DNA from: Desulfurivibrio sp044068515
Lineage (GTDB): Bacteria > Desulfobacterota > Desulfobulbia > Desulfobulbales > Desulfurivibrionaceae
Assembly (NCBI RefSeq): GCF_044068515.1
Contig: NZ_JBIPKI010000005.1
Location: 1-64,000 of the forward strand
Direction of reading: 5' to 3'
DNA length: 64,000 nucleotides
Part shown: piece after piece, positions 23,368 to 32,123 of the stretch
How the letters are laid out: the number at the start of each line of letters is the position of its first letter
How positions within the stretch are numbered: the first letter of the stretch is position 1
Translations under genes and position numbers: made by a program
The notes under the pieces: model-generated
What the model saw: only the letters and a program-made list of their open reading frames with translations
Databases searched by the model: none
Told to the model about the DNA's origin: nothing

Positions 23368-25095
23368 ATGTCCTACTCTTTTTTTGATTTTCTCCAGCTG
23401 GCCGGTTCGCTGGGGATCTTCATCTTCGGGATGAAGGTGTTCAGCGACGGCTTGCAGAAGGTGGCCGGCGGCAAGTTGCGGGCCATCCTCAAAGGCATGA
23501 CCCGTAACCGGCTGATGGGGATCACCACCGGTTTCGGTACCACCGCCATCACCCAGTCCTCCACCACCACCACCGTCATGGTGGTGGGTTTTGTCAATGC
23601 CGGCCTGCTCACCTTCATCGAGTCCACCGGGGTGATCATGGGCGCCAATATCGGCACCACGGTCACCGCCTGGATGGTTGCCGTTTTCGGCTTCAAATTC
23701 CAAATCACCCCGATCGCCATCGCCATGATCGGGGTTTTTTTTCCTTTCCTCTTTGTGCGCAACCAGAAGCTGCGCAACACGGCCGAGGCCATGGTCGGCT
23801 TCGGCATCCTCTTTATCGGTCTGGACTTCATCAAGGGTTCGGTGCCCAGCATCAACGATAACCCGGAGATGTTCGCCTTTCTGGACACCTTCACCGACTA
23901 CGGCTTTGCTTCCACCCTGCTCTTCGTCCTGATCGGGACCATCCTGACCCTGCTGACCCAGTCCTCTTCGGCGGCCACCGCCATCACCCTGGTCATGCTG
24001 GCCCAGGGCTGGATCACTTTTCCCATTGCCGCCGCCATGGTGCTGGGTGAAAATATCGGCACCACCGTAACCGCCAATATCGCAGCCCTGGTCGGTAACG
24101 TCCAGGCCAAGCGGGCTGCCCGTTTCCACTTTTTATTCAATGTCATCGGGGTCTGCTGGATGCTGCTGGTGATGGCCCCGTTTTTGCTGGGGATAGACTG
24201 GGTGATGCAGGTCGCCTCCGGCAGCGGGGTCTCGGTTCTCGGTGATGATCCCGCCGCCCGCACCAACGCCACCCTGGCCCTGTCGCTGTTTCATACCTCC
24301 TTCAATGTCATCAACGTAATGCTGATTTACGCCTTTGTGCCTCAGCTGGTTAAGCTGGTGGAGAAAATCCAGCCCGAAAAACCCGGCGAGCGGGAAGGGT
24401 TTCACCTGCGCTACATCCATACCGGCCTGATGTCATCGGCGGAGTTGTCACTGGAACAGGCCCAGCGCGAGATACAGCACTTTGCCGCCCTGATCGTCAA
24501 AATGCATTACGCCTTTACCGGCCTGCTATTCAAGGACCCGCAGAAGCAGAAAAAATTTCTGGAAAAAATCGAACAGCGGGAACGGATTACCGATCAGCTG
24601 GAACTGGAAATCGCCGAATACCTGGTCAAGATTCTCGAAAACGCCAATCTTTCCCTGCCGTCCATCGACCGCCTCCGCCATATGCAGAACATGTTGCATG
24701 ACCTGGAGCGGATGGGTGACATTTATTACGAAATGTCAAAAACCTACGAACGAATCTTGCAGGATGAACTGCGGGTGCCGGAAGATGTCATGGACGAACT
24801 TTACGAGATGCTGCGCACCGTCCATGACGCCCTGGCCTTCATGACCCGGAACCTCCGTGATACAACGGTTAAGGTGGACATGAAGAAGGCCATCTCGATT
24901 GAAAACGGGATCAACAACCTGCGCGACTGCCTGCGCAACCGTCATTACGGCCGCCTGGAGCAAGGCGTCTACTCGCCCCGGATCGGGGTAATGTACCTGG
25001 ACCTGCTCAACCGCCTGGAAAAGGTGGGTGACCACATCATCAACGTCAACGAGGCCCTGGCCGGCGGCAAGATGAGAACCGTCACCAGCCTCTAA
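23368..25095 (+). CDS. Na/Pi cotransporter family protein with PhoU-like tail
   Basis: A 575-residue protein. About residues 1-340 carry two Na_Pi_cotrans repeats with the signature TAITQSSTTTTVMVVG and, in the second repeat, LLTQSSSAATAITLV. About 8-10 membrane helices are seen. The C-terminal ~220 residues are soluble and helical, of PhoU type (ERITDQLELEIAEYLVKI, HDLERMGDIYYEM, LEKVGDHIINVNEAL). It probably couples phosphate movement to sodium; the PhoU-like part may set activity. It converges on cmoB. Confidence 0.88.
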   Translation: MSYSFFDFLQLAGSLGIFIFGMKVFSDGLQKVAGGKLRAILKGMTRNRLMGITTGFGTTAITQSSTTTTVMVVGFVNAGLLTFIESTGVIMGANIGTTVTAWMVAVFGFKFQITPIAIAMIGVFFPFLFVRNQKLRNTAEAMVGFGILFIGLDFIKGSVPSINDNPEMFAFLDTFTDYGFASTLLFVLIGTILTLLTQSSSAATAITLVMLAQGWITFPIAAAMVLGENIGTTVTANIAALVGNVQAKRAARFHFLFNVIGVCWMLLVMAPFLLGIDWVMQVASGSGVSVLGDDPAARTNATLALSLFHTSFNVINVMLIYAFVPQLVKLVEKIQPEKPGEREGFHLRYIHTGLMSSAELSLEQAQREIQHFAALIVKMHYAFTGLLFKDPQKQKKFLEKIEQRERITDQLELEIAEYLVKILENANLSLPSIDRLRHMQNMLHDLERMGDIYYEMSKTYERILQDELRVPEDVMDELYEMLRTVHDALAFMTRNLRDTTVKVDMKKAISIENGINNLRDCLRNRHYGRLEQGVYSPRIGVMYLDLLNRLEKVGDHIINVNEALAGGKMRTVTSL

Positions 25096-25117
25096 AAGCC
25101 CCACCCAACTCCAGCAG

Positions 25118-25164
25118 CGATCAGCCAGCGGCTCCCGCGGTTCAGGGGGCCGCGGAGCTGATCG
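25118..25164. terminator. Stem-loop between convergent Na/Pi transporter and cmoB genes
   Basis: CGATCAGC (25118-25125) and GCTGATCG (25157-25164) are exact complements. Inside them GCTCCCGCGG (25131-25140) opposes CCGCGGAGC (25150-25158). No long T-run follows on either strand, so termination is inferred from the position between two converging genes. The CGATCAG string resembles the core of the palindromic family at 37950-38060. Confidence 0.4.
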
Positions 25165-25197
25165 TCCCAAGCGCGACCTCTCCCCAACCCCCCCTGT

Positions 25198-26172
25198 TCA
25201 CTTAGGTTTTTCCGCCCGCACGATCACCCGCAGAGGGGCGGGGTAACCCTCCACGGTCAGTTGGGGGTTTAGCGGGTCGATGAAGTCGAGGTAGGATTCG
25301 AAGGTCATCCACTCGGTGCGGCGCTGTTCGGCGGCGGTGGTGGGAACCTGGCTGAGCAGTTCCACATTCCGGAAGCCGGTGCGCTGCAGCCAGTTGACCA
25401 GGCAGGGGGCGGTGGGGACGAAATAAACCCCGGGGGCCTTGGCGAAGGTGCGCTCCGGGAACAGGGCCAGGGTTTCGGCGCCCGGGATGGTCTGGGATTC
25501 CAGAACCAGCGCCCCGCCGGGGGCCAGCGCTTCCCGCACCTCCTGCAGCATGGTCAGGGGTGAACTGCGGTGGTAAATGACCCCCATCAGAAAAATTACG
25601 TCGAAACAGGCCGGATAGAGGCCGATCTGCTCCACCCCCAGGGGTTCGATGAAGAGCCGGTCCTGGCCGGCCAGGCGGTTAAGGGCTTTAAAGCAGTAAT
25701 AATGCTGCAGCATCGGCTCGAAGCCGATTACGGCGGCCGGCTCGTGGGGCAGCATCCGGAACATGTAATAGCCGTTGTTGCAACCGATGTCGGCCACCAC
25801 CTTGTGCTTGAGGTTGGGCAGACCCGGGAGCAGGCGGTCCCACTTGCGAAAGCTTTGCCACTCGGCGTCGATTTCAATCCCGAACACCGAAAAAGGGCCC
25901 TTGCGCCAGGGCATGAAGGCCCGCAGGGCCCGGTCCAGGGTGGCTGCCTGCCCCGGCGCCAGTTCCGCGGCGCGGCCGATCACCACGGCATCCCCGCCAA
26001 AATCGGTGTGGGCGGCCCCGGGCAGGGCGCAGATATCCCGCCATGGCTCCTGGAAACGGAGAAAGCCCTTTTTGGGCCGGGCCAGCCGACGGGCCTGCTC
26101 GGCTCGCAGGCTCCTGATCTGCTCGTGCCGGGCCCCGGGCAGCAGGGCCAGGTAATCATGCTGCATGTCCAT
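25198..26172 (-). CDS. cmoB: tRNA U34 carboxymethyltransferase
   Basis: A 324-residue protein, full length for CmoB. SAM-fold motifs: VVADIGCNNGYYMFRML, VIGFEPMLQHYYCF, VIFLMGVIYHRSSPLTML and GGALVLESQTI. The N-terminal KKGFLRFQEPWRDI...RKGPFSVFGIEIDAEW is specific to this family. CmoB moves the carboxymethyl group of carboxy-SAM to 5-hydroxyuridine at tRNA position 34. The carboxy-SAM synthase gene cmoA lies just upstream on the same strand. Confidence 0.93.
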   Translation of the reverse strand: MDMQHDYLALLPGARHEQIRSLRAEQARRLARPKKGFLRFQEPWRDICALPGAAHTDFGGDAVVIGRAAELAPGQAATLDRALRAFMPWRKGPFSVFGIEIDAEWQSFRKWDRLLPGLPNLKHKVVADIGCNNGYYMFRMLPHEPAAVIGFEPMLQHYYCFKALNRLAGQDRLFIEPLGVEQIGLYPACFDVIFLMGVIYHRSSPLTMLQEVREALAPGGALVLESQTIPGAETLALFPERTFAKAPGVYFVPTAPCLVNWLQRTGFRNVELLSQVPTTAAEQRRTEWMTFESYLDFIDPLNPQLTVEGYPAPLRVIVRAEKPK

Positions 26173-26282
26173 TATGGTACTCGGTCGGTGGGGGTGATGG
26201 CCCGCGGGCTTGTGGAGCTGCCGAGCAAGGCAAAGCCGGAGCCGCCGGCGGGCCGGGGCTTGGCCTCTCGATCAAGGCCGGT

Positions 26283-27005
26283 TTACTTGATGGCTACGAA
26301 GGATGCGAAGTTGAACCACTGGAAGAAGGTTTCCACCCGCTTGAAACCGGCCTCTGCCAGCAACTGGCGGTTTTCCGCCAGCGAAAAGGGAATCAGGACG
26401 TTTTCCAGGGCTTCGCGCTTCTGGCTGATTTCAATTTCCGAATAGCCCCGGGTTCGCTTGAAGTCGAGATAAAAATCGATGAAGCGGCGATTGAGCTCAG
26501 GGTCGTGGGAGATGATTTTTTCACTGATCAGCACGAGGCCGCCGGGGCGCAGGGCCCGGTGGAGGCGGGCGACGAACTGGGGCCGGACCAGGGGACGGAG
26601 AAACTGCAAGGTATAATTGAGCATAATCGCTCCCGCGTTGGCGCAGGGGAAGGTGCTGATATCCGCTTCGATGAATTCGAGCTGGGCCCCGGGAGCATAA
26701 CCGGCCGCCTTGCGCCGGGCCTTGGCGATCATGGCCGGGGAATTGTCCACCCCGATCAGGCGCAGATCAGGGGTGGTGAGGCGCCGGGCCAGGTGGAGCA
26801 GGGTGTTGCCGGTGGAGCAGCCGTAATCATAGAGCCGGTCGCCCGGCGCCAGCAGGCGGTCGAGCAACAGGGCGCTCATTTCGATGACCTGCTGGTAGTT
26901 GGGGATCGAACGGGCCAGCATGTCGTCAAAGACCTCCGCCACCTCTTCGGTGAAGCGGAAGTCGGCGGTTACCTTGCCGTTGCTGAATAGTTGGTCTTTG
27001 CTCAT
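26283..27005 (-). CDS. cmoA: Carboxy-SAM synthase
   Basis: A 240-residue Rossmann-type enzyme, family length. Motifs: DYGCSTGNTLLHLA (SAM site), LIGVDNSPAMIAKAR, LNYTLQFLRP and LISEKIISHDPELN, with the CmoA-type N-terminus (FRFTEEVAEVFDDMLARSIPNY). It makes carboxy-SAM from SAM and prephenate for CmoB, which follows after 110 bp. Confidence 0.93.
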   Translation of the reverse strand: MSKDQLFSNGKVTADFRFTEEVAEVFDDMLARSIPNYQQVIEMSALLLDRLLAPGDRLYDYGCSTGNTLLHLARRLTTPDLRLIGVDNSPAMIAKARRKAAGYAPGAQLEFIEADISTFPCANAGAIMLNYTLQFLRPLVRPQFVARLHRALRPGGLVLISEKIISHDPELNRRFIDFYLDFKRTRGYSEIEISQKREALENVLIPFSLAENRQLLAEAGFKRVETFFQWFNFASFVAIK

Positions 27006-27074
27006 TCTCGAATCTTCCTGCTCCCTGGCTGGTTAAGCTTGAGCGGGAAAAAGCCCGGCCACCGCCAGGTTAAA

Positions 27075-27554
27075 TCAATGGCGGCGGGTCTGGGAGCGAA
27101 TTTTGCCGACTTTCTTGCCGGCCGGGGCTTTGCCGCGGTTGGCCGATCCGCTGCGGGCCGGGCCGCGGCTCCGCCCCTTGGCGGCCCTGGCTCCCCGGGC
27201 GGGCCGAGCCGTTTCCTGTTTTGCCCCCGTAGGGAGCGGTTTTTCCCGGTAAAGCAGCATGGTTCGGCCGATGAGTTGGACGATTTTGCTTTTGCTGGCC
27301 GCCGCCAGGCCTTCCGCCGCCGTGGTCTTGTCCTCCGGGTAGCCCTCCTGGATTTTGACCTTGACCAGTTCATTTGCGGCCAGCACCGCTTCCAGGGCGG
27401 CCAGCACCGCCGGGGTAAGTCCTTCCCGGCCAAGCATTACCGTGGGGTCGAGATGATGGCCGCGGGCCCGCATTTCTCGGGCTTGCGAACCTCGCAGATA
27501 AAGGGCGGCGCTGTTCCGGGGAGGCTTGGAATTTTCGTTCATTGGTTTGTCCAT
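27075..27554 (-). CDS. yhbY: YhbY-type CRM-domain RNA-binding protein with long basic tail
   Basis: A 159-residue protein. Residues about 18-105 are a CRM domain: LRGSQAREMRARGHHLDPTV and VMLGREGLTP, then KVKIQEG and IVQLIGRTMLLYRE, which holds the GxxG-like RNA loop region. The last ~50 residues are Arg/Lys/Gly/Ala-rich and probably disordered RNA-binding sequence; E. coli YhbY (about 97 residues) lacks this tail. It is linked to 50S subunit assembly. It lies between the TraB-family gene and cmoA on one strand. Confidence 0.85.
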   Translation of the reverse strand: MDKPMNENSKPPRNSAALYLRGSQAREMRARGHHLDPTVMLGREGLTPAVLAALEAVLAANELVKVKIQEGYPEDKTTAAEGLAAASKSKIVQLIGRTMLLYREKPLPTGAKQETARPARGARAAKGRSRGPARSGSANRGKAPAGKKVGKIRSQTRRH

Positions 27555-27633
27555 GGGTTAGCCGGCAGCTTGATGGGCTGGCGGGCGGAGCATGGCGAAA
27601 TCGCCGGGGCCGGGGTGATACCGGCAGCAAAAG

Positions 27634-28833
27634 CTAAAAAAGGTTGGAAATAATTTCGTAGCCGCCGATCCAGGTGCCGAGCATGCTGCCCAGGGCCGGC
27701 AGTATAAAGGCCAGAAAGACCCGGAGCAAGCGGTTGCGCCACCAGCCGCCCAGGCTGTTCATATCGTCGAGGACCCGCTCGAACTCCATGACCAGGGGCG
27801 GGCGGAGCATGGCCTGCAGAAAGGCGGTGACGTAACCGGCGCCGATGACCGGGGTCAGGCTGGTGATCGGGGCGGCGACGAAGGCCCCGGCGATGGTCAG
27901 GGGATGGGCCAGGGCCAGGGCCGCGCCCAGGGAGGCGGGGATGCCGTTGGCCAGAATCCAGTAGAGCAGGTTCTGCCCGGCCACCGTCATGCCCTTGCTG
28001 ATGGCGATATAGGCCAGGGAGCCGAGGATAACCACCGGAACCACCCAGGCCATGATCTTCCAGGCCGCCGAAGCCGGCGGGATTTGACTGATGGCGGCCA
28101 TTTGCTGACGGCGGTCGTCTTGCAGGGCGGTCTTGATCCCGGCCACGTGGCCCGCCCCGACCACCGCCACCAGTTTGGTCCCGGGAGTTTGCTTGATTCT
28201 TTCCGCCAGAAAGGTGTCACGTTCATCGATCAGCACCTGTTTGAGCTCCGGCAACTCTCGGCCCAACTGGGCCAGGAGTTCGGAGAGCAGGTCGGTGTTG
28301 CGCAATTCCCGCAGGCTTTCTTCGCTGATTTCGCTGCGATCGAACATTCCGGCCAGCAGGGTGGCGAGCAGCATCAGCTTGCGGTGCCAGGGGGTGGCCC
28401 GCCAGGCCCGGCGCATGGTGATCCGCACATCCCGGTCACAGAGGGCCACGGGAATTTTCAGTTCCTCGGCTTTTTGGGCCGCGGCCAGCAGTTCGCTGCC
28501 CGGCCGGACGCCCAGTTTGTCGCCCAGCTTTTTCTGGTAGGAGGCCAGCAGCAGATTGATCAGCAGAGTGGCAAGCTGGCGCCGGCGGAGAATTTCCTTG
28601 AGGTCCAGCAACTCCCAGCTTTTTCGGTGAGCCAGGGAATCGTAGCGTTTTTCATCCAGTTCAAGGCAGACCGCGTCGGGCAACTGTTCAGCGATGATCC
28701 GGCCCACCAGTTCGGCCGATTCCCGGGAAACGTGGGCGGTGCCGACCAGGTAAATTTCCCTTCCCGAGAGCTGAATCAGACTGACATCGGGGTGAAGATC
28801 GGCGCTGGCGGCAGTGGCTGGGGGTTGTGACAC
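27634..28833 (-). CDS. TraB/GumN-family protein with C-terminal membrane segments
   Basis: A 399-residue protein starting at GTG 28833. The N-terminal TraB domain has LVGTAHVSRESAELV, CLELDEKRYDSL and DERDTFLAERI...VAVVGAGHVAGI, a tiki/EreA-like fold with candidate catalytic Glu and His. The C-terminal ~145 residues hold four or so hydrophobic segments (for example VPVVILGSLAYIAI and GAALALAHPLTIAGAFV). Homologues occur in archaea, bacteria and eukaryotes; a metal-dependent protease role is proposed for the wider fold. No specific role can be read here. Confidence 0.78.
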   Translation of the reverse strand: MSQPPATAASADLHPDVSLIQLSGREIYLVGTAHVSRESAELVGRIIAEQLPDAVCLELDEKRYDSLAHRKSWELLDLKEILRRRQLATLLINLLLASYQKKLGDKLGVRPGSELLAAAQKAEELKIPVALCDRDVRITMRRAWRATPWHRKLMLLATLLAGMFDRSEISEESLRELRNTDLLSELLAQLGRELPELKQVLIDERDTFLAERIKQTPGTKLVAVVGAGHVAGIKTALQDDRRQQMAAISQIPPASAAWKIMAWVVPVVILGSLAYIAISKGMTVAGQNLLYWILANGIPASLGAALALAHPLTIAGAFVAAPITSLTPVIGAGYVTAFLQAMLRPPLVMEFERVLDDMNSLGGWWRNRLLRVFLAFILPALGSMLGTWIGGYEIISNLF

Positions 28834-29194
28834 GGAGCGTTCCTGCTGAGAATGAACCGGGGCGAAGTCGTTTCGCCGCCCCTGGGGGGCCGGAGCCGGT
28901 GGTTGGCGGCATGCCCCTTTTACCGAAAAACCACCGTTTGTTCAATCTATTTTCACTCTGGCGCTGTTTTGGCCTCCGTTCCGGCGGAGCCGTGGCCCAT
29001 GGTTACGGCCAAGCCGTCCTCTCCGCGGCCGCTCCGCTTATCCCCGGGTCCCGGGGAAATTGGTCTTACTTTGCCGGAAATTTCCCTTGGGGCGCCGGCG
29101 CCTTGTCAAGGCGGAGATTTCCCGCTATGGTGGGCTATCGCGGTGCAAGCAGGTTGGCAGCGGGGCGGTGATCCGGCCCCGCCGGGAGGTGGCG
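28834..29194. other. 361-bp divergent intergenic region
   Basis: Between the TraB-family gene (minus) and the histidine kinase (plus). Short frames in it show no recognisable protein. The palindrome GGCGCCGGCGCC falls at about 29091-29102. I see no convincing promoter or riboswitch. Confidence 0.4.
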
Positions 29195-30004
29195 ATGGTG
29201 GCAGAGGGAGGAGAGTCGGCTCAATCCGGCCGGAGTAGTCAGTGGGAGGAGGCCTTGCTGGTCTCGTCGCATGATGCCGCCCTGGGCCGGCTGTTCCGGG
29301 GGACGATCCACAACCTTAACGGCGTTTTGCAGGTGGCCACATTTCATGGCGAGATGGAGGGGATGATGCTGGCCCGAGCCGCCGAGCTTTTTGAACAGGC
29401 CAGGCGGGCCGAATCCGCCGAGCTTGCCGCCCTGCTGGCGGAGCTTGAAGCCCTGCTGGGGGGCCAAAGGGACAGCCTGGGGCAGTTCACCGAAAAAATC
29501 AACCAGGGACGGGGGATTATGCGCCGGGTTGTTCTGACCCCGGCCTTAACCCCGGCCTCAGGCGAGAGCTGGACCTTGAACGATGTGTTGCGGGCGGAAA
29601 TCGAATTTCTCTGCGCCGATTCTTTTTTTAAGCACAAGGTGGCCAAGCAGCTTGAATTGGCCGAGGATCAGCCTTCCCTGCAAGGCAACCTGGCCCTGTT
29701 TCATGAAATAGTCCACCGGCTGCTGGAAAACGCCCTGGAGGCGGTGCGGGGCCGGGAAGATGCCGCGATCACCGCGACCACCATTGCCAACGAGGCGGGA
29801 GTGGAACTGGTGCTCAGGGATAACGGCCCCGGGGTGGCCCAGGGCGATCGGGAAAGGATTTTCGCCCCGTTTTATACCACCCGCCCTGAGCACCTGGGCC
29901 TGGGTCTTTTCCTGGCCCGCAAACTGGCCGGGGAGCTCGGAGGCGAGATCTCCTGCCTGGCAGGAGCCGGGGGCGTTTTTAAACTGCGTCTGCCCGCCGG
30001 CTGA
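29195..30004 (+). CDS. Soluble sensor histidine kinase without a recognisable sensor domain
   Basis: A 269-residue protein; the ATG at 29195 has GGGAGGTGGCG upstream and is preferred over 29060. FRGTIHNLNGVLQVATFHGE (about residues 33-52) looks like the phospho-acceptor His with its HxxN-type context. ATPase boxes follow: N box HRLLENALEAV, G1 DNGPGV, F box IFAPFYTT and G2 GLGLFLARKLAGELGGEI. It has no membrane span and no PAS, GAF or receiver domain. No response regulator gene adjoins it. rsmI begins 44 bp after its stop. Confidence 0.8.
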   Translation: MVAEGGESAQSGRSSQWEEALLVSSHDAALGRLFRGTIHNLNGVLQVATFHGEMEGMMLARAAELFEQARRAESAELAALLAELEALLGGQRDSLGQFTEKINQGRGIMRRVVLTPALTPASGESWTLNDVLRAEIEFLCADSFFKHKVAKQLELAEDQPSLQGNLALFHEIVHRLLENALEAVRGREDAAITATTIANEAGVELVLRDNGPGVAQGDRERIFAPFYTTRPEHLGLGLFLARKLAGELGGEISCLAGAGGVFKLRLPAG

Positions 30005-30048
30005 GCCCGGCTCCGCGGCATGGCCGGCAATCACTGAGGAAGGGCGGG

Positions 30049-30909
30049 ATGGAAAGTGATATTGGCGGGGGCACCCTGTATGTCGTGGCCACCCCCATCG
30101 GCAACCTGGAGGACATCACCCTGCGGGCCTTGCGAGTGCTGCGGGAGGTCGACCTGATCGCCGCCGAGGATACCCGGCGCACCAGAAAACTGCTCAATCA
30201 CTTCGCGATCAAGACCTCTTGTATCAGTTACTACCGGGAAAAGGAGGCCCAACGGGCCGAGGAAATCCTGGCCCGCTTGCGGGAAGGCCGGGCGGTGGCC
30301 CTGGTTTCCGACGCCGGCACTCCGGGGATTGCCGATCCGGGGGCGTTGCTGGTCAACCGGGCCCGGGCGGCGGGTTTTGCCGTGGTGCCGATTCCCGGCC
30401 CTTCGGCCCTGGCCGCCCTCCTCAGTGTCGCCGGGCAAACGGCGGCGGCCCATCTTTTCCTGGGTTTTCTGCCGGCCCGGGCCGGGGAGCGGCGCAAGCT
30501 CCTGCAGGCCCTGGCCGCCGAACCTCGCCCCTTGGTCTTCTATGAATCCCCCCATCGATTGCTGAAAAGCCTGGCCGATTGCCTGGCTCTGCTGGGCAAC
30601 CGGCCGGCGGTGCTGGCCCGGGAGCTGACCAAGGTCCACGAGGAGATATTGGCGGCCGATCTGGCCGACCTGCTGGCGCTTTTCAAGGAACGGGCGGCCA
30701 TCAAGGGGGAATTCGTGTTGCTGCTGGCCGGCCGGGATGGCGGTGCCGAGCTGGCCCAATCACGGCCCGGCGGCCAGGATTTTGCCGAACTGGCCACCTG
30801 GTACCGTGACCGGGCCGGACTGTCGCTGAAGGACGCGGCCCGCCAGATTGCCCTGGAGCTTGAGCTGCCGCGGGCCCAAGTCTATCGCCGTCTCCTCGAC
30901 CTCTGGTAG
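30049..30909 (+). CDS. rsmI: 16S rRNA (cytidine(1402)-2'-O)-methyltransferase
   Basis: A 286-residue protein, family length. The N-terminal LYVVATPIGNLEDITLRAL and LIAAEDTRRTRKLLNHF are diagnostic, followed by ALVSDAGTPGIADPG, IPGPSALAALL and LVFYESPHRL. It methylates the ribose of C1402 in the 16S decoding centre. Its TAG stop overlaps the left arm of palindromic array B. Confidence 0.95.
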   Translation: MESDIGGGTLYVVATPIGNLEDITLRALRVLREVDLIAAEDTRRTRKLLNHFAIKTSCISYYREKEAQRAEEILARLREGRAVALVSDAGTPGIADPGALLVNRARAAGFAVVPIPGPSALAALLSVAGQTAAAHLFLGFLPARAGERRKLLQALAAEPRPLVFYESPHRLLKSLADCLALLGNRPAVLARELTKVHEEILAADLADLLALFKERAAIKGEFVLLLAGRDGGAELAQSRPGGQDFAELATWYRDRAGLSLKDAARQIALELELPRAQVYRRLLDLW

Positions 30910-31215
30910 GTAAACGGGCAGGAGGGGGGCATCTTGACGCGATCAGGTCCGGCGGCATACTTGGGTATAGCCTTGGGACCTGCTTGCGCCAATCTGCCCC
31001 CCTCCTGCCCGTTTACCTGGATGGGGCAGGAGCACCTTGACGCGATCAGGTCCGGCGGCATACTTGGGTATAGCCTTGGGACCTGCTTGCGCCAATCTGC
31101 CCCCCTCCTGCCCGTTTACCTGGATGGGGCAGGAACACCTTGCCGCGATCAGGTCCGGCGGCATACCTGGGTACAGCCTTGGGACCTGCTTGCGCCAATC
31201 TGCCCTCTGCCGCCC
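30908..31215 (+). repeat. Three-copy palindromic element array (array B) directly after rsmI
   Basis: The core string GATCAGGTCCGGCGGCATAC begins at 30941 and 31044, with a variant at 31147, so the period is 103 bp. Copy 1 (30908-31018) is a whole palindrome: its outer 24 bases on each side are perfect complements, starting within the rsmI stop codon (aggtaaacgggcagg...) and ending at 31018. The central hairpin is CATAC-TTGG-GTATAG. In copies 2 and 3 the left arm is replaced by cctggatggggcaggaacac or close variants; copy 3 also lacks the right outer arm. Confidence 0.9.
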
Positions 31216-31258
31216 CTTTGGCTTGGCGGTTGGGGCTGGACTGGCGCCGGGTTTCTTC

Positions 31259-31287
31259 TTGTCAATTTGGGTGGTTCCGGCTAAATT
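31259..31287 (+). promoter_or_regulatory. Candidate sigma-70 promoter of rlmE
   Basis: TTGTCA (31259-31264), a 17-base spacer and TAAATT (31282-31287), five and four of six consensus bases, between array B and rlmE. The expected transcription start is about 65 bases before the gene. Confidence 0.5.
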
Positions 31288-31359
31288 GAGTGCTTTTCTC
31301 GGTTTGCCGTTTGCCGTCTCCGCGCAGGGCCAGGCGGGCCGTTTTTTTCTTTGCCGAGG

Positions 31360-31965
31360 ATGGGCGGGCGGATGAAACAGGTTCAGGATCATTATTTTCA
31401 TAAAGCCAAGAAAGCCGGCTACCCGGCGCGCTCGGTTTACAAGTTGGAGGAGGCCCAGCAGAAATTCAAGCTCCTGAAAGCCGGCGATCGGGTGCTGGAC
31501 CTGGGCTGCCAGCCGGGGAGCTGGAGCCTTTATGCCGCCCGGGTGATCGGGCCCCGGGGCCTGGTGGTGGGGGTGGATCTCAATCCCGGTCCGATCCAGG
31601 TACGCGGCGGGGCGCCCTTTCATTTTGTCCTCGGGGACATCACCAAGGAAACGGTGCAGACCCGGGTGCGGAGCATCTGCCCCCTTTATGACGCCATCGT
31701 CAGCGATATGGCGCCCCGGACCACCGGCAACCGCTGGGCCGACCAGCAGCACTCCCTGCGCCTGGCCCGGACGGTGCTGGAGATCGCCGAAACTCTCTTG
31801 CGGCCCGGGGGCAATTTTTACTGCAAGGTTTTCGAGGGGGAGGATTTCAAGGAATTGGTCGAGGAGGCCCGCCTGCGCTTTGCCAAGGCCCGAGTCTTCA
31901 AGCCCAAGAGTTCCCGCTCCGAAAGCCGGGAGGTTTTTCTGCTGGGTCAGGGTTTCCAGGGTTGA
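31360..31965 (+). CDS. rlmE: 23S rRNA (uridine(2552)-2'-O)-methyltransferase (FtsJ/RlmE)
   Basis: A 201-residue protein. The N-terminal DHYFHKAKKAGYPARSVYKL is the usual RlmE/FtsJ start. DLGCQPGSWSLYA is the SAM site; Asp of AIVSDMAPRTTG, Lys of FYCKVFEGED and Glu of SRSESREVFLLGQGF complete the K-D-K-E set. It methylates the ribose of U2552 in 23S rRNA. Start codons TTG 31351, ATG 31360 and ATG 31372 are all possible; 31360 is a compromise. Confidence 0.92.
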   Translation: MGGRMKQVQDHYFHKAKKAGYPARSVYKLEEAQQKFKLLKAGDRVLDLGCQPGSWSLYAARVIGPRGLVVGVDLNPGPIQVRGGAPFHFVLGDITKETVQTRVRSICPLYDAIVSDMAPRTTGNRWADQQHSLRLARTVLEIAETLLRPGGNFYCKVFEGEDFKELVEEARLRFAKARVFKPKSSRSESREVFLLGQGFQG

Positions 31966-32123
31966 AACCCGCGGGGCTCTCCCCGGTTGCGGCTCTGAAG
32001 CGGCGGCGCCGGCTTACCAGACCAGCCATGGTTTCGAACCCGGTCGCCTGCCGGCGGCCGGGGGATTTTGATTTTGCGACGTAAATTCTCAGCGGCAATC
32101 TAAATTAAGGGGTTTATAAAAGT

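Noticed and set aside
32000..32070. tRNA-like string ggtttcgaacccggtcgcc
   Set aside because: It resembles a T-arm, but no acceptor, D or anticodon stems can be drawn around it.
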